The notes beneath the pieces were generated by a model. It did not search any database and was not told the origin of the DNA. It worked only from the letters and a program-made list of their open reading frames with translations. Shown one piece after another: positions 1 to 12,400 of a DNA stretch of 64,000 nucleotides (within the stretch, counting starts at the first letter, position 1; every line of letters begins with the position of its first letter). Position numbers and translations under genes: made by a program. Source of the stretch: Phlebotomus papatasi. Taxonomy: Eukaryota > Arthropoda > Insecta > Diptera > Psychodidae. The stretch spans positions 86,676,627-86,740,626 of the forward strand of contig NC_077223.1 in the NCBI RefSeq assembly GCF_024763615.1, given 5' to 3'.

Positions 1-611
1 CAATCTATCATCTAAATTATCTCATTTTCTTGTAATATTTGATAAAGAGGATATATTGCTCTTTTCTTTCTAATTTTTCAGTTCTTATTTCTTAAAGAAA
101 GTAAAAAAAAATCACAAAAATAATATATTTCTGTTTCTTTGCCACAGAAAACCATAAAATCAGGTAAGATTGAATGTCAAATGTTACTTTAAATTTATTT
201 TCGCCCACTCAGAATTTTTTTGCACCAATTGTTCTCTGTAGAAGTGTAAACAATATTTTACCAAAGGATTTAGGTTCTCACTTGTAGAAAGGATAAGGGG
301 GCGTCCAGATTTACTTTTAACCAGGCTTTATTTTGATACTTTCAAAGGATCTTTTAAGATAATCTTCGAAATTTGTCATCAAGTTAAGCTTAGATAATAT
401 CACTTATCTAATCAATATCATAATCGCAGAAAGTTACTTCGCATTGAATCTTCGGATTCACAGCTGAAGTTTGATTTCGCAACAATGTCCTGGATAAAAG
501 ATATATAAAACTCTATTTGCACAGTCATTGAAATTCGAAAAAGTCGAATTCAGTTTCGAATTTTTAAAACTCAACTTTCGTACAAGGTAGTGAAAATTTA
601 TTAATGGTACA

Positions 612-920
612 TAATCCTAACCGGCTTATGTAGGTGAGATTCTCAATGTGAGCTAACTCGAAATGTACGCAAATTCGATTTAGAGCTCAAGTTGGGGGAC
701 GCCATTCAGTTATATTAAATCAAATTCGTGAAATTATACAAATTTTGTATTTAAACCAAAATATCAAGGATTTGAATGGACTGGCATAAAAGTGATAATG
801 GCTGAAATGTAGACCAGAATGTTCTCTATAATTTTGCCGTAGAACTAGATCACATTGATTACTCAGAAGTTGAGATAATCGACATTGTTTGTTTCTGAAC
901 TCGTTTTTTCGCCCAGAGAA
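612..920 (+). repeat. Truncated 5' copy of the 1.8-kb inverted-end repeat
   Basis: Begins with TAATCCTAACCGGCTTATGT and follows the first 300 or so bases of the full copies at 11000 and 12828 with scattered changes. The match stops near the phrase CTCGTTTTTTCGCCCAGAG. Everything after that point in the full copies is missing. Confidence 0.85.
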
Positions 921-1310
921 TATATCGCACATTGAATATTACAACAGCGGATCTTGGTTTTTGTCAATTTTGAGATATTGCTGTTTTCTGATAGGAAATT
1001 TATTAAATATTCATTATATTTAATAATCTCAACAACTTTGTTAGAAATATTTTTCATAATTTTGAGTATTTGTCAAGCTTGCAGAATAAAAATAGCATAA
1101 AAGTGGCGTATAATTATTTCCCTGAGTGTTTTTAGTGTTACAGTGGCGTTATCTGAGGAATCATACGTCACTATTCCACTGACCATGAATCCTACGCCAC
1201 TGTATCACTAAACGGTAATTATTTTTTGACATTTCGAGGAATAAAGTGACAACATAACCTAGTTCGCTCGTGCAGTACAGTGGATTTGTTTTGTAGAGAG
1301 AAATTGCAAG

Positions 1311-1434
1311 ATGGAAAAGGTTTACAATGGACCACTGCCTCTAAAAGACACAAAGAAACGTGATCTTATTTCTTTGTGTGAGAAATCTTATTCCAAAAAC
1401 GCACTACACATTTTATCAAAATCTTGACTAAATT
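1311..1434 (+). pseudogene. Frameshifted remnant of a small repeat-encoded protein
   Basis: The ATG at 1311 opens 38 codons (MEKVYNGPLPLKDTKKRDL...) ending at TGA 1425-1427. Shifting one base after about 1380 gives a more protein-like ending, NLIPKTHYTFYQNLD and then a stop. The two halves together look like one conserved C-terminal block broken by a frameshift. I cannot name the family; short KRDLISLC...FYQNL tails of this kind are familiar from insect repeat proteins, but that is a recollection. It lies antisense in a JIL-1 intron. Confidence 0.35.
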
Positions 1435-1681
1435 GTAAACATTCGAATCTTGACTTCTTTTTTTAATTAAAAAATGTCAATTGTATATAGAGTACAAAGA
1501 GATCTGAAGAATGAAATGGATTCATGGACAAATAAAATGAAATATAAACAAAATACACAACTTTTCATTATTTATTTTTAATTTCAATGGGTCTATGATT
1601 TTCAAAATTATTTTATGGTCGAGCAACAAAAGAAATATTGTTGAAATCCAATAAAAAATAATTCTATTAAAATTTAAATTA

Positions 1682-2544
1682 GGGTAAATTAAGCTAATTC
1701 AAAACCTGTTCCAAATGAAAATTTTTCGCTACTCCAAATGGAAACGTCATTGTTTTCATGATAAATAAAGTACAAAATTACTATATTTATATATTTTCTA
1801 TACCACAGTTTCATTATTTAGTTAATTTTGCTCCAAATAAAGCGAAAATCCATTCATATTTACAAATTTTAATTGTTAGTTTCTCAGAAAAATTAAAAGT
1901 GTACCATTTCACAGTCGAATTTTTCATCGATCGACCATGTTTTCCAATGAAAAACAAAATAAATTGACAGTTGTTTATTCGTTTTGTTTAACATTTATGT
2001 CATATTTCTGGCTAATTTTAGTTAAATTAAGTGCTAATCTTTATTGCTAACGGTACGAGAAGTTTTCAAATGAAATAATTACCTATTTCGTGAACAAAAA
2101 GGGGTTTTCTGAAGTGTCTGCAAATGCTTCAATAGGAAACCCCGGAAATATGATTTTTTTGGAGAGATTTTCTTTTTGTTTTAGATGAGAAAGGAGAAAA
2201 GACCAGGAAGAAGAACAAATTCTGCACTCAAGAGCAACTCAACAAGGTTTCGGAAACCTTTCGTCGCGGTTTCAGTTACATTCTTTGTCTCCAATTAGAA
2301 ACTCTCCCTTGTCTCCATTTGAATTAATATGTTTCCAATAGAAGCATTTTACACTCGCGTATTTTTCTTGTATTTCAGAAGTTTTCAAATTATATCTAAA
2401 GAATTTTCACTAAACAGTAACATTCTAGAAGAGTCAAGGAGCAAATTTATGTAATTCTCTTCAGAAAAAATATGAACTTAATGTGTTGAATCTTTTGTCA
2501 AAGTTAAAGCGTCTGGAAATGGTTTTGAATTAGGACATTTATCC
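1682..2544 (+). mobile_element. TA-flanked 863-bp DNA element, copy 1 (AGGGTAAATTAAG family)
   Basis: Flanked by TA at 1680-1681 and 2545-2546. The 5' end GGGTAAATTAAGCTAATTC mirrors the 3' end, whose reverse complement is GGATAAATGTCCTAATTC. The same element is present in opposite orientation at 15278-16120. Its middle holds a coding-like stretch (KKGFSEVSANASIGNPG, then KKNKFCTQEQL) with stops and frameshifts, resembling the start of a psq-type helix-turn-helix transposase. Non-autonomous or decayed pogo/Tc1-like element by inference. Confidence 0.7.
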
Positions 2545-3367
2545 TACTAAACAAGAGGCGTATCTTAAATATTTTTGGGTAATAAAAGTCCAACATTTCG
2601 AGTTCCACATATGTGCTCTATCCAGTGGAATCATATACAATCTTTAAAATTTGTAAATGAAAATAAGAAAATATTATGAAATTTAGTTTTTGAGGCCGTC
2701 TCCTGAAAACTGCTGAAATCTGGCATCCGCCATTGTAATATTCAATGTACGATATATTTTCCACATTCCTTTAATGAATCTGCCTTAATTTTTTTCAGGA
2801 AATATGTGACTTAACACTTATTATTAAAATTATATTTAAGTGCGCGAATCCTTAAAGCCTTCCCCTATTTACGAAAATTTCATTTATTCACCTTATTGAC
2901 TGAAAATTCCTGAATTATAATTAACTACTGCTCACAATTACTTTTTCAAGCATTCTGATTTTTAAATAAAAAACTAAATAAAATTTAAAAATAATAATCA
3001 TGCAATATGGACTTAATATTTTTTTTTCAGTGAAATTCCTCATCCCAAAAATTTCCGCAGTGCAGTGTCTCATTTTTTTGTTGGAAATTTACAAAATTGA
3101 CAATTAATTTTCAAACAATAACCCCTGCATTTCTATTTATAGCACAATACTGTGGCAATATAATAATGAAAATATAAAACAGGAACGACCACATTTCTCA
3201 GCAAAAATAGGAAAAGCGCTTTTTTTTCTTTCTTTCTCAGAAACAAAATAAAACAATATGCTTAAAGATAATTGTCTATTTTTGGGTGCTTCTCTCGAAC
3301 GACCAGCGACCATTCAGCAGAAAATAAATTAACAAAAAAAATAGTAATCAAAGAAAAAATACTATAC

Positions 3368-3483
3368 CTTGTGAAGCTGTTCCAGGGCCACGACAATCTC
3401 AGCAATGTAGATCCGTACTTCATTTTCAGTAAAATTCTCTCGTGTGTACAGGTGTGTAAATAATTCACCCCCGCTGACATAAT
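3368..3483 (-). CDS. JIL-1: JIL-1 exon 5 (last exon in window)
   Basis: 116 nt between CAAAACAG and CACAAG|GTATAG. Encodes DYVSGGELFTHLYTREN, FTENEVRIYIAEIVV and ALEQLHK, i.e. hinge, alpha-D and alpha-E. The conserved block that should follow (LGIIYRDIKLEN in relatives) must lie on an exon further left, outside the window. Confidence 0.9.
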
Positions 3484-6400
3484 CTGTTTTGATGAGAAAA
3501 AGAAAAAAAGCCCAGTTTGATTATTATTATTTTCTTCACTATTTTTGTTGTTGTTGTTGTTTCTTTGAGAGTGAAAAGAAAATTTCCCATTGAATGAAAA
3601 TAAATAATACACAGATATTGCGCTCAAATTATTTCTTTACTACTGCAAAGTGCGCTCTTCTTGTCTTTGAAAACTCAATACACTCTGCTGACGTGTACAA
3701 ATCACAGGAAGACTTTATTTATGTGTCTCTACGACCAAGAAAAAAAAAATACAATATTCAACTGGAATGATCAGCATATTTTTCGTATCTTGTTTGCCAT
3801 CGGAAATACACAAAGTGTAATATTTAGTCGTCTTCATAACTTCTCAAAATTCAACTTGAAAACAATTTTTATCGACATGGCAATTTTTCTCACTGTTTAA
3901 TCTGAATTTAATAGACTGTTTTTTTCCTCATTTGATAGCAACTGATGATAAAAGTTCTTTATCAATGATTTAAAAAAAAAAATCTCAGATCTTCCCTTTT
4001 TATCTCTATAATAAAATAACTAAGATGCTCTCAATTATGCTTAATCAACAGTTTAAGAGAATTTTTAGTTGAATCACAAATCAAAGAGAATCAATTTGTA
4101 AAATTCACAACACTGAGCAGAAATTCTAGACTAAGCGGAGATTAAACTGATAACTTGATGCGGTTTTTACCAGTAAAATATCTTCTTCAGATTATCCTCT
4201 ATGCATTGAACAAATTTGAAGAAGGTATTTAAGTGAACCTGAATGGAGTTCAAGAGATTTTGGAGTAGGGCTTACAAGATCTGGAAATTTAAATTTTCTA
4301 CAAAAAAAGGGTGGCAAAGAGTCTTAGGGTTTGCAAAGTGCTCAAACTCGTGACTTAGATGCTACACCTTAGAAGTACTTTACATAACCGATTAAAAATC
4401 AATTCACAATTCACTCAAAAGATACCCTAAAAATAGTTTTAAGAGTAATAAAATTGATTTTCGGACGAAAATTACTTATCGGATCATAACCGGTTCATTA
4501 CCGATTCAGAACCGATTTGAATCGATTTATCATTATCTGAGTGATTTATTAATCACTCAAAACATTGCCCAAAATATACATTAGGAGTAAAATGAATGAA
4601 TTTCGAACAAAAATCAGTTATCGGTTTTGAAGCGGTTGATTACCGGTTCAGAACCAATACCAGGAAGGGAATTCTGTAACGCTCTGGCAATGCCATATGT
4701 CAAATTGGGTTCGAATCTTAGGAAAGCTTTTTCGAAAATGAGATTCTATAGCCGTGAAATTGACATTTCAGCTCACGTGGCATTGTCAGAGATTTCTGGC
4801 AATACAAATGACAATGAATTTTGTTAAACAAATAAACCAAGACGTATACTGTATCTTCATAAAATCATCAAGTAAAGGGATTTAATTAAAAAATCAGTGC
4901 GAATTGCATTTTCGAACTCATATGACATGAGAAAAAAGCTCGATTGGCATTGTCAGGTTTCGAACTCACGCATGACAATGCCACGAAAATTACAGAATTC
5001 CCCTACAGATTATCGGTTCTGTAGAAGCGGTTCAGGTTTATCAGAAATTTCCAGGTCTTTCTAACGAGCCCAAACGTGGTACTATTTAGTTGAGAATACG
5101 CTCTATAGAGACATTTTAAAAACCTTCGATCGGTATTTTCGTATAACGAAGAAATGTACGTATATGCAATCTCTAAAACATATCCAAAAATTAAAAAAAA
5201 AATCGATTCAAGTTTAGCCGATTGGCCGTTACCGTTCGGCCTTTAGAGCTGGCAACAGCCGGACGGACAGACTGACATAATAAAATAAGTTTTCGAACTA
5301 AAATTACTTAACGGGTCATAACCGGTTTGGAACCGATTCAGTTTCATAAAAAATCGCAAGACCTTTCCAACGAGCCCAGACATAATTAAATTCCGTTGAG
5401 AAATACTCTCTCGAGAGCTTGTTTAGCTTCTCATCTTGAAAAAACCGTTATTAGGAATGATTCAACGGTATTTTTGTGTAGGGAAGAAAAATCCACCTAT
5501 ACAACCTTCAAAACATATCCAAAATCATGGTTTTGGAGGGGAAGGGACAGGGGGCCTTCAAATCCCCATGTTTGCGCCATAATTCTCCCGCCTCCTGCTT
5601 CTTGCCTACTTTTCGGAAATTTAAGACAACCTGACAAATGCAGTCGAATACTGATTTCTCTGTGGGGTTCAGCAAAAAGTAAAATTACCAAAAAAAAAAA
5701 TTAAAAATAAATAAATTTGGTCCCGGTCAAAATCCCAAATTCTTAAGCAAATAATTCTTTTCAAGAGTGGAAGAAACGTACAGGAAACCAATTACTACTA
5801 TCCTTTATATATTATTAACATACTACCGTACTATAGATTATACTTAAAATAATATTGCACTTCAGGTTCCCTTCTAATTTTAGGAAATATTTTACAGTGT
5901 AAGGGAAGAGCACCAGCAATCGGCAGTGTTCCTCGGATCGTCAAGTTATTGTCATATTATTGCACCAATTAAAATGAACTTTTAAAAATTATTAGCTACT
6001 TTTTACCATTTAATTCTCACAAGAATACAGTGCATTAGTGGAAATTTAATTTATAGAACCAATTTTCCGTGAGACACCTGATTAAATTCGTGACGATTCG
6101 AGGTACAGAATACACAGTAGCAATTACATCTATTTTTTATTATTTTATGGTTAAATTTTAAAGTTCAAACGCACAGATATAGTTAAATGGATCACTAATA
6201 TACCGATTAGCATACACAAAAATACCAAATAGTATTTTGAGGCTCATATTTTCAACTTAATATCGAGTATGTCTCTTAACATTCCGATCCGGGGTACTCT
6301 TCCCTTATCATGATTTTCAAGAAATAAACTTAAGCTCAAGAAAAATTTCAAAATTTTTGTAAAGACGCGGTTTTAAACCGGTTTCATCTCTAAAAACCGG

Positions 6401-9400
6401 TTTTAAAACCGGTTTTTCGAAACCGGTTAACCGTTGTTGGAATCCCTAATTGTAGCTACTCTCACGATTGCATTTGCGCTTTCTGGAGATAAGCAAAGGA
6501 TTATTACCCTCTGCATAATTTCACTTCTTTCAGGATTTTGACTATTCGCGATTTTGGCTTTTTGGGATGTTGACCGGCAAAAATAATTTGCTAAAATTTG
6601 GAGTGGTTCATCTCTCCCCAAATAACTACACAGAGAAAAAAAGAGGGTGCGACTAACTTTTTTTCCTCATAACTATTTTTTAATGTTAATTTTACACCTT
6701 TTTAAGGGTAAAATTTAAATGAAAAATGGTTTATTTTAACCCCTAATACACCTAACAAGGGTAATATTTACACCAATTTCGGATCAATAATGCAGGGTAA
6801 AATTACCATTTACGGAATGTTATTTTATCTTTTTCGGATTTCTCTCAGTGTATATACGCAAGTATCGTTGGATCATTCCTAATCAATTTTTTAAGGTCAA
6901 AGTTAAAATGGCTCTAGGGAGTTTATTTTTCAGGCGATTTAGATAAATTTGGTGCCGCTGTAAAGGCCTTAGAATCCTTGACAAGTTTGAATCGATGTCA
7001 ATTGGTTATGAACCGGTAAGATTAACCAATACCGAATAGAAATGGCTTTACGAAAAACTCAAAATCGTGAATACTATTTTGTCCCTGTGAACTTAACCTT
7101 TACTGGCTCCGGCATACCTTTTAGATCAGGAAGATTTCATGAAATCAAAATTCACTTCTCTTTCTTTGGTACACGTTTTGCATATGTCTATCTCACTCTT
7201 ACGCACTCCAAATTCGATTGAGCTAAATTAAATTTGTTGTGATGTTTAAAAGAAGAAGAAGAGTGCGAAAGAATGATTCAAATCGGAATTCAAATGGGAT
7301 TCGAATTTTGATTTGATGAAATTTTCCTGATTCAAAAATTGCACTGGAGCCACAAAGAATTTTGTTAATAACTTTTCCAAAACTGCAGCACTTAAATTGG
7401 ATTACTAATGGCTCCCTAACGGCACACCTTTTAGTTCGATAAAATTTCATAAAATCAAAATTCGCGTTTCATTTTCTCTCAAAAGATTTGCATAAGTCTG
7501 TCCCAATCTTTCAGTCTCAAAATTGGACTCAACTAAATTTAAACTGGTGTGATGTTTTTTTTTTTAAGAAGAAGAGTGCGAAGGAGTAGGATCGACACAT
7601 GCAAAGCTAAATTAAAGAAAGAAAGGGATGTGAATTTCAATTTCATGAATTTTTACCGATCTAAAAGGTAGGGGAAAGTTCCCATACTTTACACGGTCCC
7701 AAGCTTTAGAATGACTAAATTTTTCGTAGGTTTTTCAATAAATGTGACTCATCTCATTCATATTTTAAAATCTAGGGGAAAATGTCTTGTTTTTAAAATA
7801 TATTGCGGAGCCGCATTTATTCAGAAACATAGGAAAAATTTAGTCATTATAAAGCTTGGGACCGTTCAAAGCATGGACACTTTCCCCTATGCCAGAGCCA
7901 TAAAAAATAAATACCCTGAAATTTCCCACTTCTCCCCTATTCACTGATCAAAATAAATTTTGCGAGTACATTCAAGATAAAGTCTACCAGAAATTCTAGC
8001 AGTGGAAATTTTCCAAGAATATATTCTCAGTTTTCTTCGTGATTTCTTTTACTGATCCAGATTCATGTTAGTGTTTTTCAAATTCTTTAGAATGTTTACA
8101 ATTCTGTTTTTCAAATGAAAATTCTAAGAAATTAGTAGAATGCTAAACAACTTTCCTTCTTTTTTTTTCACAAGAAATTAATATCAAAATAATGATAATA
8201 TTATCTTACTTACCAATAATTAAATACAGTCGTGATTCTGTCTGGAAAGCATAGTGAAAGTCAATGAGGAAAGGGCTGTCTTTGATAGCTTCAAGGACCT
8301 AAAATATTTTAAAAAGAAAAGAAAAACAATTGCAGAAAATTTTCCATTAAAATTTTGCAAATTTTCTGCTAACCTGTCGTTCAGTTCTTGTATGCTCGGC
8401 AGTTTTCTTCTTCTGAATAAGATTTGACTTTTTCAACACCTTCATTGCATAAAGCTTATTGTGATCAACTCCTCCATTCTTTCTCACTAAATAAACTTTT
8501 CCATAAGCTATGTAATGATGGAGAGAAAATAAAATCGGCGGGAGAGAGAGAGAGAGAAAGAATTAAAATCAGCATTTCACTGAGAGAGATTCACGTGCCA
8601 GTGGAGGCTACATTAAAAAAAAAAAAAAACAAGTACTAACCTCCAGTCCCCAACACTTTGAGTGTATCAAAATGTGTTATGTCAACCTTGTCTTCTGGCT
8701 GAAGTACCACTGAAAAGATATCAAGTGAGAGAGAGAGAAAATGTGATAAAAATTGCATTGATAGTGTCTTTAGTGCAAAATCACAATTGCAACATTCTGT
8801 TTTTTTTCTTTCTTTCTTGTAAAGTTTATATGGTATATTTTCAATAATATCGACAACTTCCTCAAAATCGCATCTCTCTCTCGTCTCTGTTGCACACAAC
8901 CTTAGTTATTTTCATAATAAATATCAATCATGTAATCATATTGGTTTAACTAACACCAACAAAATACCTTACACTTTTTATAGCCGAAAAGTGGGTTACC
9001 AGTCCACGAAGAAAATCATCGCTTATACACTTCTCGGGTGTATTATGTTATTTATTTTTTTTGCTTATTCTCTTACATACTTTCTCAAAAAAAAAGCACC
9101 AACGAAAAATACAGTAAAAGAATTTGGTAAACGGTGAAAATTTCTGATATAAAAGACTCTGCCATCGTCATACCGGAATAGACGAAATTTTTGAGATTGT
9201 TGAATGGAAAATTGGTGTCATTCTTTGCGCCATTATTCATCACTCAACTATGCAATACACTTCTTTTTTTTACTGATTGTTATATAGTTATTTGGCAAAA
9301 GAAAAATTAATGGGGACAACTTGTAGTTAAAGTAAAAAAAAAGCATCCTTCTAGGTCAGGGTTCTCTTACTCTCCCCCAAGTCACAAAAAAATTAATATT

Positions 9401-12400
9401 CATATTTCAATCAACAAATAACCTAACTTCAATTCTTTTACACAGAATTTCTTCTTCTAACCTTCATTTATTTTTAAAAAAATATCAAACATTATTCTAA
9501 CGAAAACAAAACATTTTTGAGTAAATATTATTGAAGATATACACACCTTTTGTTGAGAAAATTGCATAGATCTATTAATAGCAAATTGATGACAAACAAT
9601 TCTAAAAATTACTTTAAAATATTCACTTTGAAGAAATCTCTCCCACAATTTAACTTTTTCTCGGAATTTCCGTTTGAGGTATACAAATTCATTGTAACAA
9701 TATAGGAAAACAAATTGTCATCTTTTATTGCCCCAGCTTAAAGAGCAATAACAGACATCAAAACCATCAAGCCAGTAATTTAAAGTTATGTAGTCGTCAG
9801 ATTAGAGATTTAGCCGTAACTTGAATAATTTCATAGCAAACCAAGTTCTCAAAGAAATCTTAAAAATTGAAGATTTATGGGCTAGGGTAAAGTGAGGTAA
9901 TTTGGAACCATTTACAATTTGGGACATTTGAGATTTTCTCACTGTTTCAGATGAGCAAAGAGAAAACAAAGACCGCGAAATAGAGGAAAAAGACGATTAA
10001 GAAGAAAAGGAACAGCTTTTCTTCCTTTTGAATCTCTAAAATAGTGAAAAAATATCAAATGTCCCAAATTGTAAATGGTTCCAAATTACCTCATTTTACC
10101 CTATTTCCATTGAGAAAATTTTCAGATTTTTGTAATGTGCCATTTCCATTGAGAATTTTTTTCAAAAAATTTGTTAGAAAATTTTCAACTCCATATGAAA
10201 AAAGGGTGCTTTTATGACAAAAAATTCAATTTGGTTTGAACTTTTTATTATAAGCTTAAAAATAAAAATTGTAAACAGTTTTCCAGACTGTTCCTATGGG
10301 GAACAGCGTTCTATTGAGATTTCTTCTGGTACTTGCATGCCAATGAGATGGTACAATTTCAAAAATTTCACAACTGTCGCCACCTACTTTAGACGGAAAT
10401 TCATGAAATTTCTTGAAATATACCAAGTCTACCAATGAGCTGTCAGCTGAGCAAATTTCCACAACAAAAACTTATTTTCGTTTAACAGTGAAGGTGCTTT
10501 TAACTGAAATTCAAGTTAATTGTGGGTTCTTTGCAGTTGAAAAAAGTGCGTACAGTGAGAAAATGTGCCTGTATGGGGAAACGAACGGTATGCCCAGAAT
10601 TCTGATTTATGGTAAAGGCGGGCAAAGTGTTAGAAATGCGTCAGAAAACAGTAACGTTGCTGTTTTAAGGTGGTAATGGTTTCAATTTAGCCCTCATTTA
10701 TCTCCTTCCCTGTTTCAATTTGCGTACCAAAGGATTAAAGATATTCTTCATTTCATTAAGGTTTGGGTTGTTTTTATGTATTTTTATCCAGAAATTAAAT
10801 CAAAACAAACAAATGTCAACGAGATGTTCGTAATCAAAACTGGGCTTTTTTGCGAGCTTTCATGTTATTTGAGAATTTGAGAAAATTTTCAGATTTTTGT
10901 AATTCTCAATTCAACTTAAGGAGACAGGCAGCTTAAGTCAGTCTCTTAATTTTCAAAAGGCTGACTTTTGAAATTTTTTAAATAAAAATTTCAGAAAAGG
11001 GACAGATAATCCTAACCGGCTTATGTAGGTGAGATTCTTAACGTGAGCTAACTCGGAGTGCATGCAAATTCGATTTGATGCTGAAGTAGGGAGACGCCAT
11101 TCAGTTATCTTGAATCAAATTCGTGAAATTATACAAGTTTTGTATTTGAACCAAAATGCCAAGGATTTGGATGAACTGACAGAAAAGTGTTATATGGGTG
11201 AAATGTAGACCAGAATGTTCTCTATAATTTTGCCGTAGAACTTGAACTCATCGATTACTCAGAAGCCAAGATAAGCGAGGTTTTTTGTTTCTTAACTCGT
11301 TTTTTCATCCAGAGTGCCCCAAGTAGTCATTTGTTGAACTTCAACTAAATCAAAGAATTGTTGTATTTTGCGGGACTTTCCATTTAAACCCCTATTTTAA
11401 GTGTCTTGGTGGAGTAGAGGCAGACAAATTGGCATCTGAGTGATTTCAAAGCGTTATTATGGGAAAAATCAATTTTTTCACGCTTAAACGGCAAAATCGG
11501 AGTGATAGCGTAGTCTGAGCGGAAAATGATGTATGGACGAAATGTAGAGACAAATGTGCTCTACAATTATGTTGAAGTAATCATCAAAATCGGTTCAGCG
11601 ACAGTCGAGATAATTGAGGTTATGTGATATTGAAATTGGTTTTTCGACTGTGGCGCCCCTGGTGTTGGTCCCACGAAGTTCAAACATTCTAGAAAGTTGT
11701 AGCATTTGGTGAGATCTTTCGTTTAAGCCCTCATTCATCAAAATCGGTCACATAGAACCGGAGATATGATTTTTTGAATTTTGTGAACTTTGACCCCTCA
11801 TATCTCCGGTTCTATTGAAACCACAGCGCGCATACGCACCATTTTGGAAACGTCTTAGACTGGACTATAACATACTAAAATTTCATTAACTTGCACAATG
11901 CCGTTTTTGAGAAAAGTGACTTTGAATTTCGATGAATTTTGACGCTATCACAGCGCCACCTGTGGTGACTTTTTGAACTTCCATCTGAAAGTGCTCATCG
12001 AGACGAAACCAAAAAGGTAAAATTTAGGTCGCTATGTTAATTAGAACCGGAGATACAGGCCGGTCAATGTTCGAACTTTGACCCCTTATAGCTCGGGTCA
12101 GGGGTTATGGATCGACTTAAGGTTTTTTTTGTTTGATAGGTATAATCAACGGCTACAATATACTAAATTTTCAGCCCGATGCACAATGGAATTTTTGAGT
12201 TATTTAACTTTTAAGATTTAAAAATTTTCTTTTTAAAAAAAGCGCCCCTAGCGGTGGTTTTATGAACTTGCGATGTTAGAAGGGGAAGTGGCATTTCACG
12301 AGAGCTTTCCAAAAAGCCCTCACTTTTTAAATTCTGACGATTAGAACCGGAGTTATGGCCATTTTAAGAAATTTTTTTTGGACCCTTATAGCTCGGGTCA

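Larger units (their letters stand above)
1..3367. other. JIL-1 intron sequence after exon 5; repeats only
   Basis: No exon continuing the kinase was found on the minus strand. The stretch holds a truncated copy of the 1.8-kb repeat (about 612-920), a foldback with arms around TTAGTGTTACAGTGGCGT (about 1130-1216), a short frameshifted coding remnant (1311-1434), a TA-flanked 863-bp element (1682-2544), and otherwise AT-rich single-copy-looking DNA. Confidence 0.6.
3484..8213. other. JIL-1 intron 4, transposon-rich
   Basis: A 4.7-kb intron with no supported exon on either strand. It holds AACCGGTT-rich repeat (about 4240-5700), an element with AGGGAATTCTGTAA ends (4665-5006), nested TA-flanked elements (5719-6577, 5902-6305, 6629-6850), two tandem foldbacks (7105-7351 and 7410-7668) and a palindromic element (7671-7887). 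AT-rich filler lies at 3484-4240 and 7890-8213. Confidence 0.6.

Noticed and set aside
10214..10676. Plus-strand frames of 74 and 87 codons in JIL-1 intron 1
   Set aside because: No homology, repeat-derived flanks (shared with the 10870 region), and no splice signals consistent with a gene.
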